Positions 23,711-31,815 of a stretch of DNA of 33,844 bases are shown here, one piece after another (position 1 is the stretch's first letter; every line of letters starts with the position of its first letter). Under the pieces are notes generated by a model. The model made no database searches and had not been told where the DNA came from. It saw nothing but the letters and a program-made list of their open reading frames with translations. Location: contig NVRM01000019.1 of the NCBI GenBank assembly GCA_002400885.1, positions 1-33,844 on the forward strand, read 5' to 3'. The position numbers were made by a program, and so were the translations under genes. The stretch is from Flavobacteriaceae bacterium (GTDB taxonomy: Bacteria; Bacteroidota; Bacteroidia; Flavobacteriales; Flavobacteriaceae).

Positions 23711-24175
23711 ATGAGTGACCCTAAAGACTCTAGCTACACAATACTGAAAGAACTAGGTTTAGTAATTCAGTGCCACACCAGGGAAATTTCCCCTGAAAAA
23801 GGAAAATACAGCAGACTTAAAATCTATTTAGATCAAGACTACGACAAAAAATTTATGTTGTTAGTAGATATACGGACGACTAACTTTGTAAGTAAGACCT
23901 CTGAGCTTGACATCCATTTATATGCTGACTTTCTAATTGAGATGCAGCAGAATTATGGATGTAACAGAACTGCAGTATTAACTGATAATCCAGCACAAGT
24001 CGCAAACTCCATGCGCATCATCAGTATTTTAAAAGATTACGGAATGGATTGTCACATTTTCAGCACTTTAGGTGCCGCCAGCAATTGGTTAGGAATTTAC
24101 AATAAAGACAGGCTAAAAGTAGCCGAAAGCCTGCAAGTACTCACGCAGACACTTTCGGCATCTTTCATATTATGA
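23711..24175 (+). CDS. SpoIIAA/STAS-like small protein
   Basis: 154 residues, no leader, cytosolic. The pattern of alternating strands and helices (FMLLVDIRTTNF, a helix LYADFLIEMQQNYG, TAVLTDNPAQVANSMRII, DCHIFSTLGAASNWLGI) looks like the SpoIIAA-like/STAS-related family, whose members typically end in an 'F.t...A..WL' segment. No enzymatic motif is seen and the partner is unknown. It has a promoter with an embedded inverted repeat. Its 3' end overlaps hutG by 6 bp on the opposite strand, and a 12-bp stem inside its last 55 bases may serve as terminator for both genes. Confidence 0.72.
   Translation: MSDPKDSSYTILKELGLVIQCHTREISPEKGKYSRLKIYLDQDYDKKFMLLVDIRTTNFVSKTSELDIHLYADFLIEMQQNYGCNRTAVLTDNPAQVANSMRIISILKDYGMDCHIFSTLGAASNWLGIYNKDRLKVAESLQVLTQTLSASFIL
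24122..24159. terminator. Hairpin inside coding sequence, possible shared terminator
   Basis: GCCGAAAG (24122-24129) pairs with CTTTCGGC (24152-24159), and CTGC with GCAG inside. On the minus strand it is followed by TACTTTTAG. It lies 11 bp beyond the hutG stop, within the neighbouring gene. Confidence 0.45.
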
Positions 24176-25198
24176 TGGACTACTGATCTTTGAAATATTC
24201 ATAACCATATAATCTACAATTTTAGCAACCAAGGTTGCAGTTACATTGTCCCTGTCTAAAGAAGGGTTTAATTCTGCAATATCACAGGAAATTACCTTTT
24301 TCGACGCGAATAGAAAATCGAGCATTTTAAACAAAAAATACGGTGTAAATCCCAAGGCCGATGGTGCACTCACTCCAGGTGCATACGCAGATGAAAAAGC
24401 ATCCATATCTACCGTAATGTAAATCGCATCATTTTTTGCAATAAAATCTGTTAGACGGTCTTTTAAAACGTTCATTTCATGACTTGTGGATTCACATTCA
24501 TAATTAATTGCATAGCTAACATTCTTTTTTTTCGCTATCTCAAATAATTCACGTGTATTAGATTGTTGTTGAATACCAATCGCAAAATAATCCACCTCTT
24601 GACCTTCAGCTCTTAATTCCTTAATGATCTGATTAAAAGGAGTTCCAGAATTAGGACGTCCTTCTACAGGTCTTAAATCAAAATGGGCATCGAAGTTAAT
24701 AATTCCAACCTTCTTTTTGTCTGTGTTTTTTACAGCATCCCAAATCCCCATAAAGTGCCCATAAGACATATCATGACCACCACCGATGGCTATAGGGAAA
24801 ATTTGTTGTTTTAACATGGTGCTAATCACGGCACTTAAAGCGTCTTGACAATTTTCCATATCATCCTCTATACAGTAAACGTCACCGACATCGGCAATAC
24901 GCTTGTTTGTAAAGTGAACGGGGTGTTTTGCCAGGCGTTCACGTATCGCTTTTGGCCCTAGCGCTGCTCCTATTCTCCCTCTATTTCTTCGCACTCCTTC
25001 ATCGCAGACATAGCCCAGTAGCGCAATGTCAATATTTTCATCTACCAAGGCTGTAGTATCCATAGAGGTCAAATCCAATAACTTAACCTCTTGATACCAA
25101 TATTGATTCCCCATATCTGGGTTAGACGCTCGTCCTTCCCAGTTGGATTGTTGTGCAGCCTTATAATGTGCCTTTGTACTTTCCGAAATCACTTTCAT
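24170..25198 (-). CDS. hutG: Formimidoylglutamase (arginase family)
   Basis: 342 residues of the ureohydrolase fold. Manganese-binding motifs are present: GGGHDMSYG, NFDAHFDLRP and VDMDAFSSAYAPGVSAP. From its place in the hut operon it should hydrolyse N-formimidoyl-glutamate to glutamate and formamide, the last step of histidine degradation; agmatinase or arginase activity is less likely. Cytosolic. Third gene of the operon, 34 bp after hutU. The 3' end overlaps the convergent SpoIIAA-like gene by 6 bp. Confidence 0.92.
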   Translation of the reverse strand: MKVISESTKAHYKAAQQSNWEGRASNPDMGNQYWYQEVKLLDLTSMDTTALVDENIDIALLGYVCDEGVRRNRGRIGAALGPKAIRERLAKHPVHFTNKRIADVGDVYCIEDDMENCQDALSAVISTMLKQQIFPIAIGGGHDMSYGHFMGIWDAVKNTDKKKVGIINFDAHFDLRPVEGRPNSGTPFNQIIKELRAEGQEVDYFAIGIQQQSNTRELFEIAKKKNVSYAINYECESTSHEMNVLKDRLTDFIAKNDAIYITVDMDAFSSAYAPGVSAPSALGFTPYFLFKMLDFLFASKKVISCDIAELNPSLDRDNVTATLVAKIVDYMVMNISKISSPS

Positions 25199-25232
25199 TA
25201 TCTCTTTACTATTTTTCGTTGTTTTATTAATT

Positions 25233-27233
25233 TTAAAACAGTTTGTTTATCAAGCTGTCATCCACCAAATTTGGTAATGTCACCTTTAGATTTGGTTCGA
25301 TAGCCATTGCTCTTTTAATGGCGAATATGGCGCCTTCATTTCTTGCCCAGCTACGACGGGATATTCCATTGTTTACATCCCAATGCAACATAGATTTTAA
25401 CCTTCTATCTGCTTGGTCGGTTCCGTCTAATAGCATCCCAAAACCACCATTGACAACTTCTCCCCAGCCAACACCTCCACCATTGTGAATACTTACCCAA
25501 GTCGCACCCCTAAAGGCGTCACCAATTACATTTTGTATGGCCATATCTGCAGTAAATTTAGAGCCGTCATAGATATTAGAAGTTTCTCTATATGGAGAAT
25601 CTGTACCTGAGACATCATGATGATCTCTTCCTAGTACTACAGGTCCTATCTCATCATTGGCAATGGCATTGTTAAATGCTTCTGCTATACGCATACGCCC
25701 TTCGGCATCGGCATATAAAATTCTGGCCTGAGACCCCACTACAAGTTTGTTTGCTCTAGCTCCTTTTATCCATTGGATATTATCGGCCATTTGCTGTTGA
25801 ATTTCGTCAGGGGACGTTTCTTTTAACTCCTCTAGAATAGTTGCCGCAATAGCATCTGTTTTTTCTAAGTCTTTCGGATCACCGGAAGCACAGACCCATC
25901 TAAAAGGACCAAAACCATAGTCAAAACACATAGGTCCCATAATGTCTTGTACATAACTCGGGTACCTAAAATCAATTCCATTGGCTGCCATTACATCGCC
26001 ACCTGCTCTGGAAGCTTCTAATAAAAAGGCATTTCCATAGTCAAAGAAATAAGTTCCTTTTGCGGTGTGATTGTTCACTAAAGATGCGTGCTTACGCAAC
26101 GTTTCTTGAACCTTTACTTTAAACAATTCCGGGTCATTTGCCATCATCTCATTGGCTTCTTCAAAGCTAATTCCCTGAGGATAATAGCCACCTGCCCAAG
26201 GGTTGTGAAGTGATGTTTGATCCGAACCTAAATCCACATAGATGTTTTCGGTATCAAATTTCTCCCACACATCTACGACATTCCCTAAATAACCGATAGA
26301 GACCACTTCTTTGGCTTCCTTGGCTAATCTTACACGTGCTACCAAGGCATCGATATCAGAAATTACTTCGTCTATCCATCCTTGTTCATGTCTTATTTTA
26401 GTGATCTTAGCGTTTACTTCGGCACAAACGGTAATACAACCTGCAATGTTACCCGCTTTTGGCTGTGCACCACTCATACCTCCTAAACCAGCAGTTAAAA
26501 ACACCTTCCCGGCTAAATCCTCTCCGTTCTTCGCTATTTTTCGACCTGCATTTAACAAGGTAATGGTAGTTCCATGTACGATTCCCTGAGGACCTATATA
26601 CATAAACGAACCAGCAGTCATTTGACCATATTGACTCACTCCCAAAGCATTGAACTTTTCATAGTCGTCCTGCTTAGAATAATTAGGAATTACCATCCCG
26701 TTTGTAACCACTACTCGAGGTGCATCTTTATGAGATGGATACAAGCCCATTGGATGTCCAGAATACATGACCAAAGTCTGCTCATCTGTCATTTCCGACA
26801 AGTACTGCATGGTTAGTAGGTACTGTGCCCAATTGGAAAATACCGCTCCATTTCCTCCATAGGTAATCAGTTCAAGCGGATGTTGTGCAATTTCATGACT
26901 CAAATTATTCTGAATCATAAGCATAATGGCCTGTGCTTGCAAAGATTTCCCTGGATATTCACTGATAGGTCTAGCAAAAAGTTCATAATCGGGATGAAAA
27001 CGATGCATATATATACGTCCGTATTCTTTTAATTCCGCTGCAAACTCCTTTGCCAATACAGGGTGATGTTTCGCTTCAAAATACCTTAGGGCGTTTCTAA
27101 TGGCTAATTCCTTCTCTTCTTTCGATAAGATGTCTTTCCGTTTCGGAGCTCTGTTAATGGCGGTGTCAAACGTTTTTAACGCAGGCAACTCAGATGGAAT
27201 CCCCTGCTGAATTTGTTCTTTAAATGTCATCAT
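25233..27233 (-). CDS. hutU: Urocanate hydratase
   Basis: 666 residues; converts urocanate to imidazolonepropionate using tightly bound NAD+ as an electrophile. Family motifs include TYGGNGAVFSNWAQYLLTM, MYSGHPMGLYPSHKDAPR, TAGLGGMSGAQPKAGNIAG, and the C-terminal VSIHNGGGVGWGEVVNGGFGMLLDGT. It is clearly longer than the ~555-residue proteobacterial HutU and close to the ~676-residue animal form, with an extended N-terminal region (about 1-90). Cytosolic. Six bases after hutH and 34 before hutG, so one operon. Confidence 0.95.
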   Translation of the reverse strand: MMTFKEQIQQGIPSELPALKTFDTAINRAPKRKDILSKEEKELAIRNALRYFEAKHHPVLAKEFAAELKEYGRIYMHRFHPDYELFARPISEYPGKSLQAQAIMLMIQNNLSHEIAQHPLELITYGGNGAVFSNWAQYLLTMQYLSEMTDEQTLVMYSGHPMGLYPSHKDAPRVVVTNGMVIPNYSKQDDYEKFNALGVSQYGQMTAGSFMYIGPQGIVHGTTITLLNAGRKIAKNGEDLAGKVFLTAGLGGMSGAQPKAGNIAGCITVCAEVNAKITKIRHEQGWIDEVISDIDALVARVRLAKEAKEVVSIGYLGNVVDVWEKFDTENIYVDLGSDQTSLHNPWAGGYYPQGISFEEANEMMANDPELFKVKVQETLRKHASLVNNHTAKGTYFFDYGNAFLLEASRAGGDVMAANGIDFRYPSYVQDIMGPMCFDYGFGPFRWVCASGDPKDLEKTDAIAATILEELKETSPDEIQQQMADNIQWIKGARANKLVVGSQARILYADAEGRMRIAEAFNNAIANDEIGPVVLGRDHHDVSGTDSPYRETSNIYDGSKFTADMAIQNVIGDAFRGATWVSIHNGGGVGWGEVVNGGFGMLLDGTDQADRRLKSMLHWDVNNGISRRSWARNEGAIFAIKRAMAIEPNLKVTLPNLVDDSLINKLF

Positions 27234-27239
27234 CCCTTT

Positions 27240-28730
27240 TTATTTTACAATGAATTTTTCTTCTTTTACCATGTCTATCATAGCATTAATATCATCTTTT
27301 AAGATTCTATCGTCTTCTAATTTATCTACTTTACTTCGTATGATCGCAAAGTTGGCCTCTATAATTTTAGAAAATTTGTTTGGTTTTCTAAATTCAAGTG
27401 CTTGTGCACCATACATCAACTCAATGGCCAATATTTTTTCTATATTCCCTAATATCTGATTAAATTTTCGTCCAGAAATACTTCCCATAGACACGTGATC
27501 TTCTTGTCCTAAAGAGGTAGGAACACTATCCGCTGAAGGAGGAAAACATAAAGATTTGTTTTCTGTAACTAAGGCTGCCGTGGTGTATTGTGGAATCATA
27601 AAACCTGAATTCAACCCTCCAGCTGCAGTTAATAAACGAGGCAATCCATACAGGCCTTCTAATAATAAATAACAGCGTCTGTCTGCTATATTCCCTAATT
27701 CCGAAGAAGCCAATGCACAGTAATCAATGGCCATTGCCAAGGGTTGTCCATGGAAGTTCCCTCCCGAAATAGCTTCCGTATCACTCAAAATAATTGGATT
27801 GTCGGTTACGGAATTTAATTCCACTTCCGCCAATTCATTCAGGTGGAAAAAAGCATTTCTAGAAGCTCCATGTACCTGAGGGATACAACGTAATGAATAC
27901 GGATCCTGAACACGTTCACAATTTATATGAGATTTTAAATTGGGAGAATCTTTTAATAGCATACGCATGCGTTCTGCTACCAGTAACGTTCCTTTAAAAG
28001 GACGGATTCTATGTAATTCTTCTCTAAATGGTGAGGCACTTCCTTGGAAACCTTCCAAACTCATCGCACCCGCTACATCAGCAAGGTTTAATAAGTATTC
28101 CATTTTTTGCAAACCTACTACCGTATGAGCTAAAATAAATTGTGTCCCATTAATCAAGCCCAAACCTTCTTTGGCTTCAAGGACTATGATGTCTAGACCA
28201 TGTGCTTTTAATACTTCTTTTGCAGGTATAATTTCATCGTTTTTCCAAAATTCTCCTTCTCCTAATAAAGGTAAGAACAAATGTGATAAGGGCGCCAAAT
28301 CTCCGGATGCACCTACCGACCCTTGTTCTGGAACTACGGGTAATAGATCGTTTTCTATAAAGTATAAGATGCGTTCAATTACAGACAATCGCACCCCTGA
28401 ATAACCTTGACATAAGGCGTGAACCTTACAAATCATCATTATTTTAGAGAATTTTTTATCAATTGAATTCCCCACACCTACTGCATGCGTTATCAATAAG
28501 TTTTTTTGTAGTTTACTCGTATCGTTTTTCGAGATTTGAGTATCACATAAAGGACCAAATCCTGTATTAATTCCATACACTGCCTTGTCGCCATTGGCCA
28601 TCTTTTCTACTTTAGCGCGACATGTATTTACCTTTTCTATAGCAAGGTCTGTTAATGAGGTTTTCAATTCGCCCGAGGCGATCTTTAAAACTTTAGAGAC
28701 TGTAAGTTGATCTATTCCGTATTTAAACAT
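27240..28730 (-). CDS. hutH: Histidine ammonia-lyase
   Basis: 496 residues; deaminates histidine to urocanate and ammonia. The Ala141-Ser142-Gly143 triad that cyclises into the MIO cofactor lies in GSVGASGDLAPLSHL. YGINTGFGPL near 52-61 carries the catalytic Tyr, and SVTDNPIIL, GGNFHGQPLA and QEDHVSMGS are other active-site segments. Cytosolic tetramer expected. First gene of the hut operon, with a consensus promoter about 12 bp before its ATG that overlaps the divergent LysR promoter. Histidine or urocanate induction via the LysR protein is an inference. Confidence 0.97.
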   Translation of the reverse strand: MFKYGIDQLTVSKVLKIASGELKTSLTDLAIEKVNTCRAKVEKMANGDKAVYGINTGFGPLCDTQISKNDTSKLQKNLLITHAVGVGNSIDKKFSKIMMICKVHALCQGYSGVRLSVIERILYFIENDLLPVVPEQGSVGASGDLAPLSHLFLPLLGEGEFWKNDEIIPAKEVLKAHGLDIIVLEAKEGLGLINGTQFILAHTVVGLQKMEYLLNLADVAGAMSLEGFQGSASPFREELHRIRPFKGTLLVAERMRMLLKDSPNLKSHINCERVQDPYSLRCIPQVHGASRNAFFHLNELAEVELNSVTDNPIILSDTEAISGGNFHGQPLAMAIDYCALASSELGNIADRRCYLLLEGLYGLPRLLTAAGGLNSGFMIPQYTTAALVTENKSLCFPPSADSVPTSLGQEDHVSMGSISGRKFNQILGNIEKILAIELMYGAQALEFRKPNKFSKIIEANFAIIRSKVDKLEDDRILKDDINAMIDMVKEEKFIVK

Positions 28731-28736
28731 GAGTAA

Positions 28737-28769
28737 TTGTTATTTTTTGTAAAGTTATTCTTATTTTTG
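28737..28769 (+). promoter_or_regulatory. LysR gene promoter
   Basis: TTG (28737-28739), a 22-bp spacer and TATTTTTG (28762-28769). It runs through the same bases as the hut promoter on the other strand. Confidence 0.65.
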
Positions 28770-28780
28770 ATACTTACCAA
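28750..28780 (-). promoter_or_regulatory. hut operon promoter
   Basis: On the minus strand TTG (28780-28778), a 20-bp spacer and TAACTTTA (28757-28750), one mismatch from TAnnTTTG. The transcript would start about 12 bp before hutH. Confidence 0.6.
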
Positions 28781-28800
28781 TATCAATAATGACAGTTATT
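28767..28800. promoter_or_regulatory. Putative LysR operator dyads
   Basis: TTGATA-N8-TATCAA (28767-28786) is a perfect dyad and AATAA-N6-TTATT (28785-28800) follows directly. The first covers the -33 element of the hut promoter and touches the LysR -7 element, as expected for a LysR-type binding region. Neither is an exact T-N11-A box. Confidence 0.5.
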
Positions 28801-28807
28801 AATAACT

Positions 28808-29686
28808 ATGAGTAATCAAATAGAAGTTAGACATCTTAAATATTTCTTGGCAGTCGCTGAGGAGCTGCATTTTAGAAAGGCCGCTGAGCGCTTGTTTATA
28901 TCTCAACCCGGATTGAGTAGGCAAATAAAACAACTAGAAGAATCCTTGGGAACACGTCTTTTTGAACGTAACAACCGAAAAGTACAATTGACAAGTGCAG
29001 GGGTGTATTTAAAAAATGAAACCCAGCTACATTTGAAGCATTTAGACCATATGCTTAAACATACCAAACTTTTAGGAGGAGGCTTAGAAGGACAATTAAA
29101 ATTGGGTTATGTAGGTTCTGCCATGCAGAACTTTATTCCGGAATTATTACTGAAATTCAGGAGATTACACCCAACTATTCATTTTAAATTAGCGGAATTA
29201 GACAATCAAAAACAAATAGAAAGTTTAATTTCACACGACATCGACTTAGGTTTTATTAGGCTTGATCACGTCCCAAAAGGACTTCAAACAAAAACCGTTT
29301 TTAAAGATACTTTTTCATTGGTACTTCCTAAGAATCACCACTTAAACAAAGACAATTTTAAGGGATTGTTTCAGTTAAAAGAGGCGCCTTTTATCTTGTT
29401 CGAGAAGTCCTATAGTCCCGCTTATTTTGAGAAAGTAATGCAATTATTTGAACAAAGTGGTTTTCAACCCATTGTTTCCCATACCTCGGTCAATGCGAGT
29501 ACTATTTTTAGATTGGTAGAAAACAATTTTGGCGTTTCCATTGTTCCTACCTCCTTACAATTGGGCTATGCCATGGACATTCAGTTTATAGAATTAATAC
29601 ATGTACCGCAGCGGACTGTCTTATCGGCTGTTTGGAATAGTGAAAACAGAAACCCAGTGTTGCAAAAAATGTTAGAATTACTTTAA
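28808..29686 (+). CDS. LysR-type regulator, probable regulator of hut
   Basis: 292 residues. N-terminal winged helix at about 5-65 (VRHLKYFLAVAEELHFRKAAERLFISQPGLSRQIKQLEESLG), a linker helix, then a type 2 periplasmic-binding effector domain (about 90-290: GQLKLGYVGSAMQNFIPELL...). Resembles the BenM/CatR-like branch in length and N-terminus. It is divergent from hutHUG with only 77 bp between start codons and fully overlapping promoters, so autoregulation and control of hut by urocanate or histidine are likely. This is inferred from position; the effector is not readable from sequence. Confidence 0.93.
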   Translation: MSNQIEVRHLKYFLAVAEELHFRKAAERLFISQPGLSRQIKQLEESLGTRLFERNNRKVQLTSAGVYLKNETQLHLKHLDHMLKHTKLLGGGLEGQLKLGYVGSAMQNFIPELLLKFRRLHPTIHFKLAELDNQKQIESLISHDIDLGFIRLDHVPKGLQTKTVFKDTFSLVLPKNHHLNKDNFKGLFQLKEAPFILFEKSYSPAYFEKVMQLFEQSGFQPIVSHTSVNASTIFRLVENNFGVSIVPTSLQLGYAMDIQFIELIHVPQRTVLSAVWNSENRNPVLQKMLELL

Positions 29687-29743
29687 TCGCTGTTTAAAAA
29701 GAAAAAGTGGCCATTAGGAACTTGGCAATAGGTGGAGATAAAA

Positions 29744-29782
29744 CAAAAAAAGCTGACAATATATTTCATATCATCAGCTTCT
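29744..29782 (-). terminator. Terminator after the RadD-like helicase gene
   Basis: On the minus strand AAGCTGA / TCAGCTT stem with a 17-nt loop, then a T-run. It may also serve the convergent LysR gene. Confidence 0.75.
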
Positions 29783-29806
29783 CTCTATTATATATTCTAA
29801 AAAAGT

Positions 29807-31366
29807 CTATTCTTCGGGCGGAAACCCATGAATTTCTTCAAAGTCTTTATCAAAGTTATCACGCAGGTAAAAACGTAATTTTGTACGATAGTCTTCTCTT
29901 AGCCAATCCACAAAATTATGGGTTGAGCGGCTAATACATTTGGTGTATCTGCCAATTCTAAAATCGATGTCATCCCCTAATTTACGGGCTAAATCCATCG
30001 CGTCATAGACATCTTCACTGTTTTCTATACAAATCTTTGCCTGTTGCTTAATCGAACGTTCTAACACAACTTTAGAAGATTCTCCTTTAGCAATCGCAGC
30101 GATATATACTTTTCTAATATCAAAAGAAACATCTTCGGTTTTAGAAAATTGTGCACGAAGTTCCTTAGGCATCTCATAAGAAAAATGGCTTTCAATTTCC
30201 TCATCATCCGCCAAGCGCTCTAAGTAATAATTAGGTGATCTAAATATTTTTTCCCAATCTAAATCTGCTCCCCAAGGACCAAAACGTTGAAAGTTATTTC
30301 CAAAATCTAGAATTTTAAAACTTGATTTGTCTTTTAAAATACGAGAACCACGACCAATCATCTGATAATAAAGCGACAATGATTTTGTGGCTCTATTTAA
30401 AATGATGGTATTAATGGTTGGTTCATCAAAACCAGTCGTTAAAATACTTACAGAAGTTAAAATAGCCGATGGGGTATTTTTAAACCAATCAAGAATTTGT
30501 CTACGTTCCGTTTTTGATGCTGTATTGTCTAAATGGGCAATTTCATAACCCGCTTCTTTAAACGTGTTATACACGTGAATAGAAGTGTTAATACCATTAT
30601 TAAAGATCAAGGTTTTCTTGCCTAACGAATGTGTTTGATACGCTTGCACCAGTTTGTGAAGCATGTCGTTATTCGTATACAAATCCTCCGAAGATTTCAC
30701 GGTATAATCACCATTAGACCCTACCACTAGCGAAGTCAATCCTACATTGTAAGAAAACGTTTCTGGACGTGCTAAAAATTCACTCTCAATTAGAGATTCA
30801 ATAGTCTCTCCTACCAACAGTTCCTGGTAATTATCCGTCATCGGTAATTTCACATTGGAACTCAAAGGCGTTGCTGTCACTCCAAGGATAAATGATTTAT
30901 CAAAAAACTTAAACAACTTGGTAAACGAGTTGTAATGGGCCTCATCAATAATCACCAAACCGATATCTGAGATATCTAATTTACCGTCATTTAAACGATT
31001 ATTTAAGGTCTCTACCATGGCAACAAAACAGCTGTATTTGTCTTGATCATCCAGGTTTGCCTTACTGTCAATAACTTTATTATCTACTCCAAAACCATCA
31101 AGCATCCCTGATGTTTGTCTACAAAGCTCTACACGGTGAGTCATCACTAATACACGCTTTTTGTGATGTTTTAGATACTGACGAACTATTTCTGAAAAAA
31201 TCACTGTTTTCCCTCCTCCCGTAGGAAGTTGGTATAACAAATGATAATCCTCCGCAGCATCTTCAAAGCGTCTAAATATTTCATTTATAGCCCCCTTCTG
31301 ATAGGAATATAATTCCTTTCCTGTTTTCTTTTCCGTAGATTCTCCAGCTGATACGTTCTCCGACAT
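29807..31366 (-). CDS. SF2 DEAD/DEAH helicase, RadD-like
   Basis: 519 residues. First RecA domain: YQKGAINEI (Q-type motif), Walker A LPTGGGKT at about 47-54, MTHRVELCRQ, DEAH at about 141-144 and TATPL. Second domain: TLIFNNGIN, SVSILTTGFDEPTINT and the arginine-finger motif QMIGRGSRILKD. The order and the C-terminal FGNNFQRFGPWG segment fit the RadD/YejH-type branch of SF2 ATPases, which act on DNA in recombination and repair. A small helical C-terminal domain follows. It has its own consensus promoter, downstream of two hairpins that separate it from the DUF1456 gene. Confidence 0.85.
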   Translation of the reverse strand: MSENVSAGESTEKKTGKELYSYQKGAINEIFRRFEDAAEDYHLLYQLPTGGGKTVIFSEIVRQYLKHHKKRVLVMTHRVELCRQTSGMLDGFGVDNKVIDSKANLDDQDKYSCFVAMVETLNNRLNDGKLDISDIGLVIIDEAHYNSFTKLFKFFDKSFILGVTATPLSSNVKLPMTDNYQELLVGETIESLIESEFLARPETFSYNVGLTSLVVGSNGDYTVKSSEDLYTNNDMLHKLVQAYQTHSLGKKTLIFNNGINTSIHVYNTFKEAGYEIAHLDNTASKTERRQILDWFKNTPSAILTSVSILTTGFDEPTINTIILNRATKSLSLYYQMIGRGSRILKDKSSFKILDFGNNFQRFGPWGADLDWEKIFRSPNYYLERLADDEEIESHFSYEMPKELRAQFSKTEDVSFDIRKVYIAAIAKGESSKVVLERSIKQQAKICIENSEDVYDAMDLARKLGDDIDFRIGRYTKCISRSTHNFVDWLREDYRTKLRFYLRDNFDKDFEEIHGFPPEE

Positions 31367-31386
31367 AATTTGTTTTTATAAGTCTA

Positions 31387-31420
31387 CAAAAATATAATTT
31401 TAAAGGTACTTTGATCGCAA
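31387..31420 (-). promoter_or_regulatory. Promoter of the RadD-like helicase gene
   Basis: On the minus strand TTG (31420-31418), a 23-bp spacer and TATTTTTG (31394-31387). The -33 element lies in one arm of an 11-bp inverted repeat. Confidence 0.6.
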
Positions 31421-31438
31421 TTTTAATAAAATTACGAT
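31414..31438. repeat. 11-bp inverted repeat at the helicase promoter
   Basis: ATCGCAATTTT / AAAATTACGAT with a 3-bp centre and one mismatch (G-U on the minus strand). It overlaps the -33 element, so it is operator-like or a hairpin. Confidence 0.5.
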
Positions 31439-31454
31439 ATTTTTTCACACCTAC

Positions 31455-31491
31455 AACTGTTTGATTCTTATAAATTGAGAATCAAACAGTT
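31455..31491. terminator. 14-bp perfect hairpin between DUF1456 and helicase genes
   Basis: AACTGTTTGATTCT / AGAATCAAACAGTT with a 9-nt loop. It sits where a terminator for the DEAD-box/DUF1456 unit is expected, but a T-rich tail follows only on the plus strand, so its function on the minus strand is uncertain. Confidence 0.5.
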
Positions 31492-31547
31492 TTGATATAT
31501 TTTTTATGTTATTCGTTAACCTAGATTTGATTAACGGTATATGCAAT

Positions 31548-31814
31548 TTAGTTGTTTTGGTCCTTTTCAGGTGCTTTCTCTCCTTTTTTAGGCATCGGTC
31601 CACGTAAATGTACCACTAAACCATTTAAAAAGTTACGTAAAATCTGATCTCCACACTCTACATATTTTGCATGATTTTCATTTCTGAAAAAAGCATTCAA
31701 TTCACTTTTAGATACTTTAAAATCTACCAAGCCACAAATGGCTACGATATCGGTATCTCTTAATTTAAGAGCAACTCTTAATTTTTTAAAAATATCGTTA
31801 TTCGTCAATCCCAT
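31548..31814 (-). CDS. DUF1456 (YehS-like) protein, single-domain form
   Basis: 88 residues. The first ~70 (NNDIFKKLRVALKLRDTDIVAICGLVDFKVSKSELNAFF...CGDQILRNFLNGLV) fit one DUF1456 repeat and look most like the second repeat of E. coli YehS, which has two and is about 156 aa. A charged tail (KKGEKAPEKDQNN) follows. The frame is clean with no remnant of a second repeat, so this is probably a genuine one-repeat version and not a broken gene. Function unknown. Its ATG lies one base after the stop of the DEAD-box helicase gene, implying coupled translation and perhaps a role in RNA metabolism. Confidence 0.82.
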   Translation of the reverse strand: MGLTNNDIFKKLRVALKLRDTDIVAICGLVDFKVSKSELNAFFRNENHAKYVECGDQILRNFLNGLVVHLRGPMPKKGEKAPEKDQNN

Positions 31815-31815
31815 A

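Noticed and set aside
29707-29934. ORF overlapping the end of the RadD-like helicase gene
   Set aside because: It spans a terminator and the reverse strand of the helicase coding sequence and has no recognisable features.
31548-31814. DUF1456 gene as a truncated pseudogene
   Set aside because: The frame is intact, is translationally coupled to the upstream gene, ends in a sensible charged tail and shows no remnant of a second repeat.
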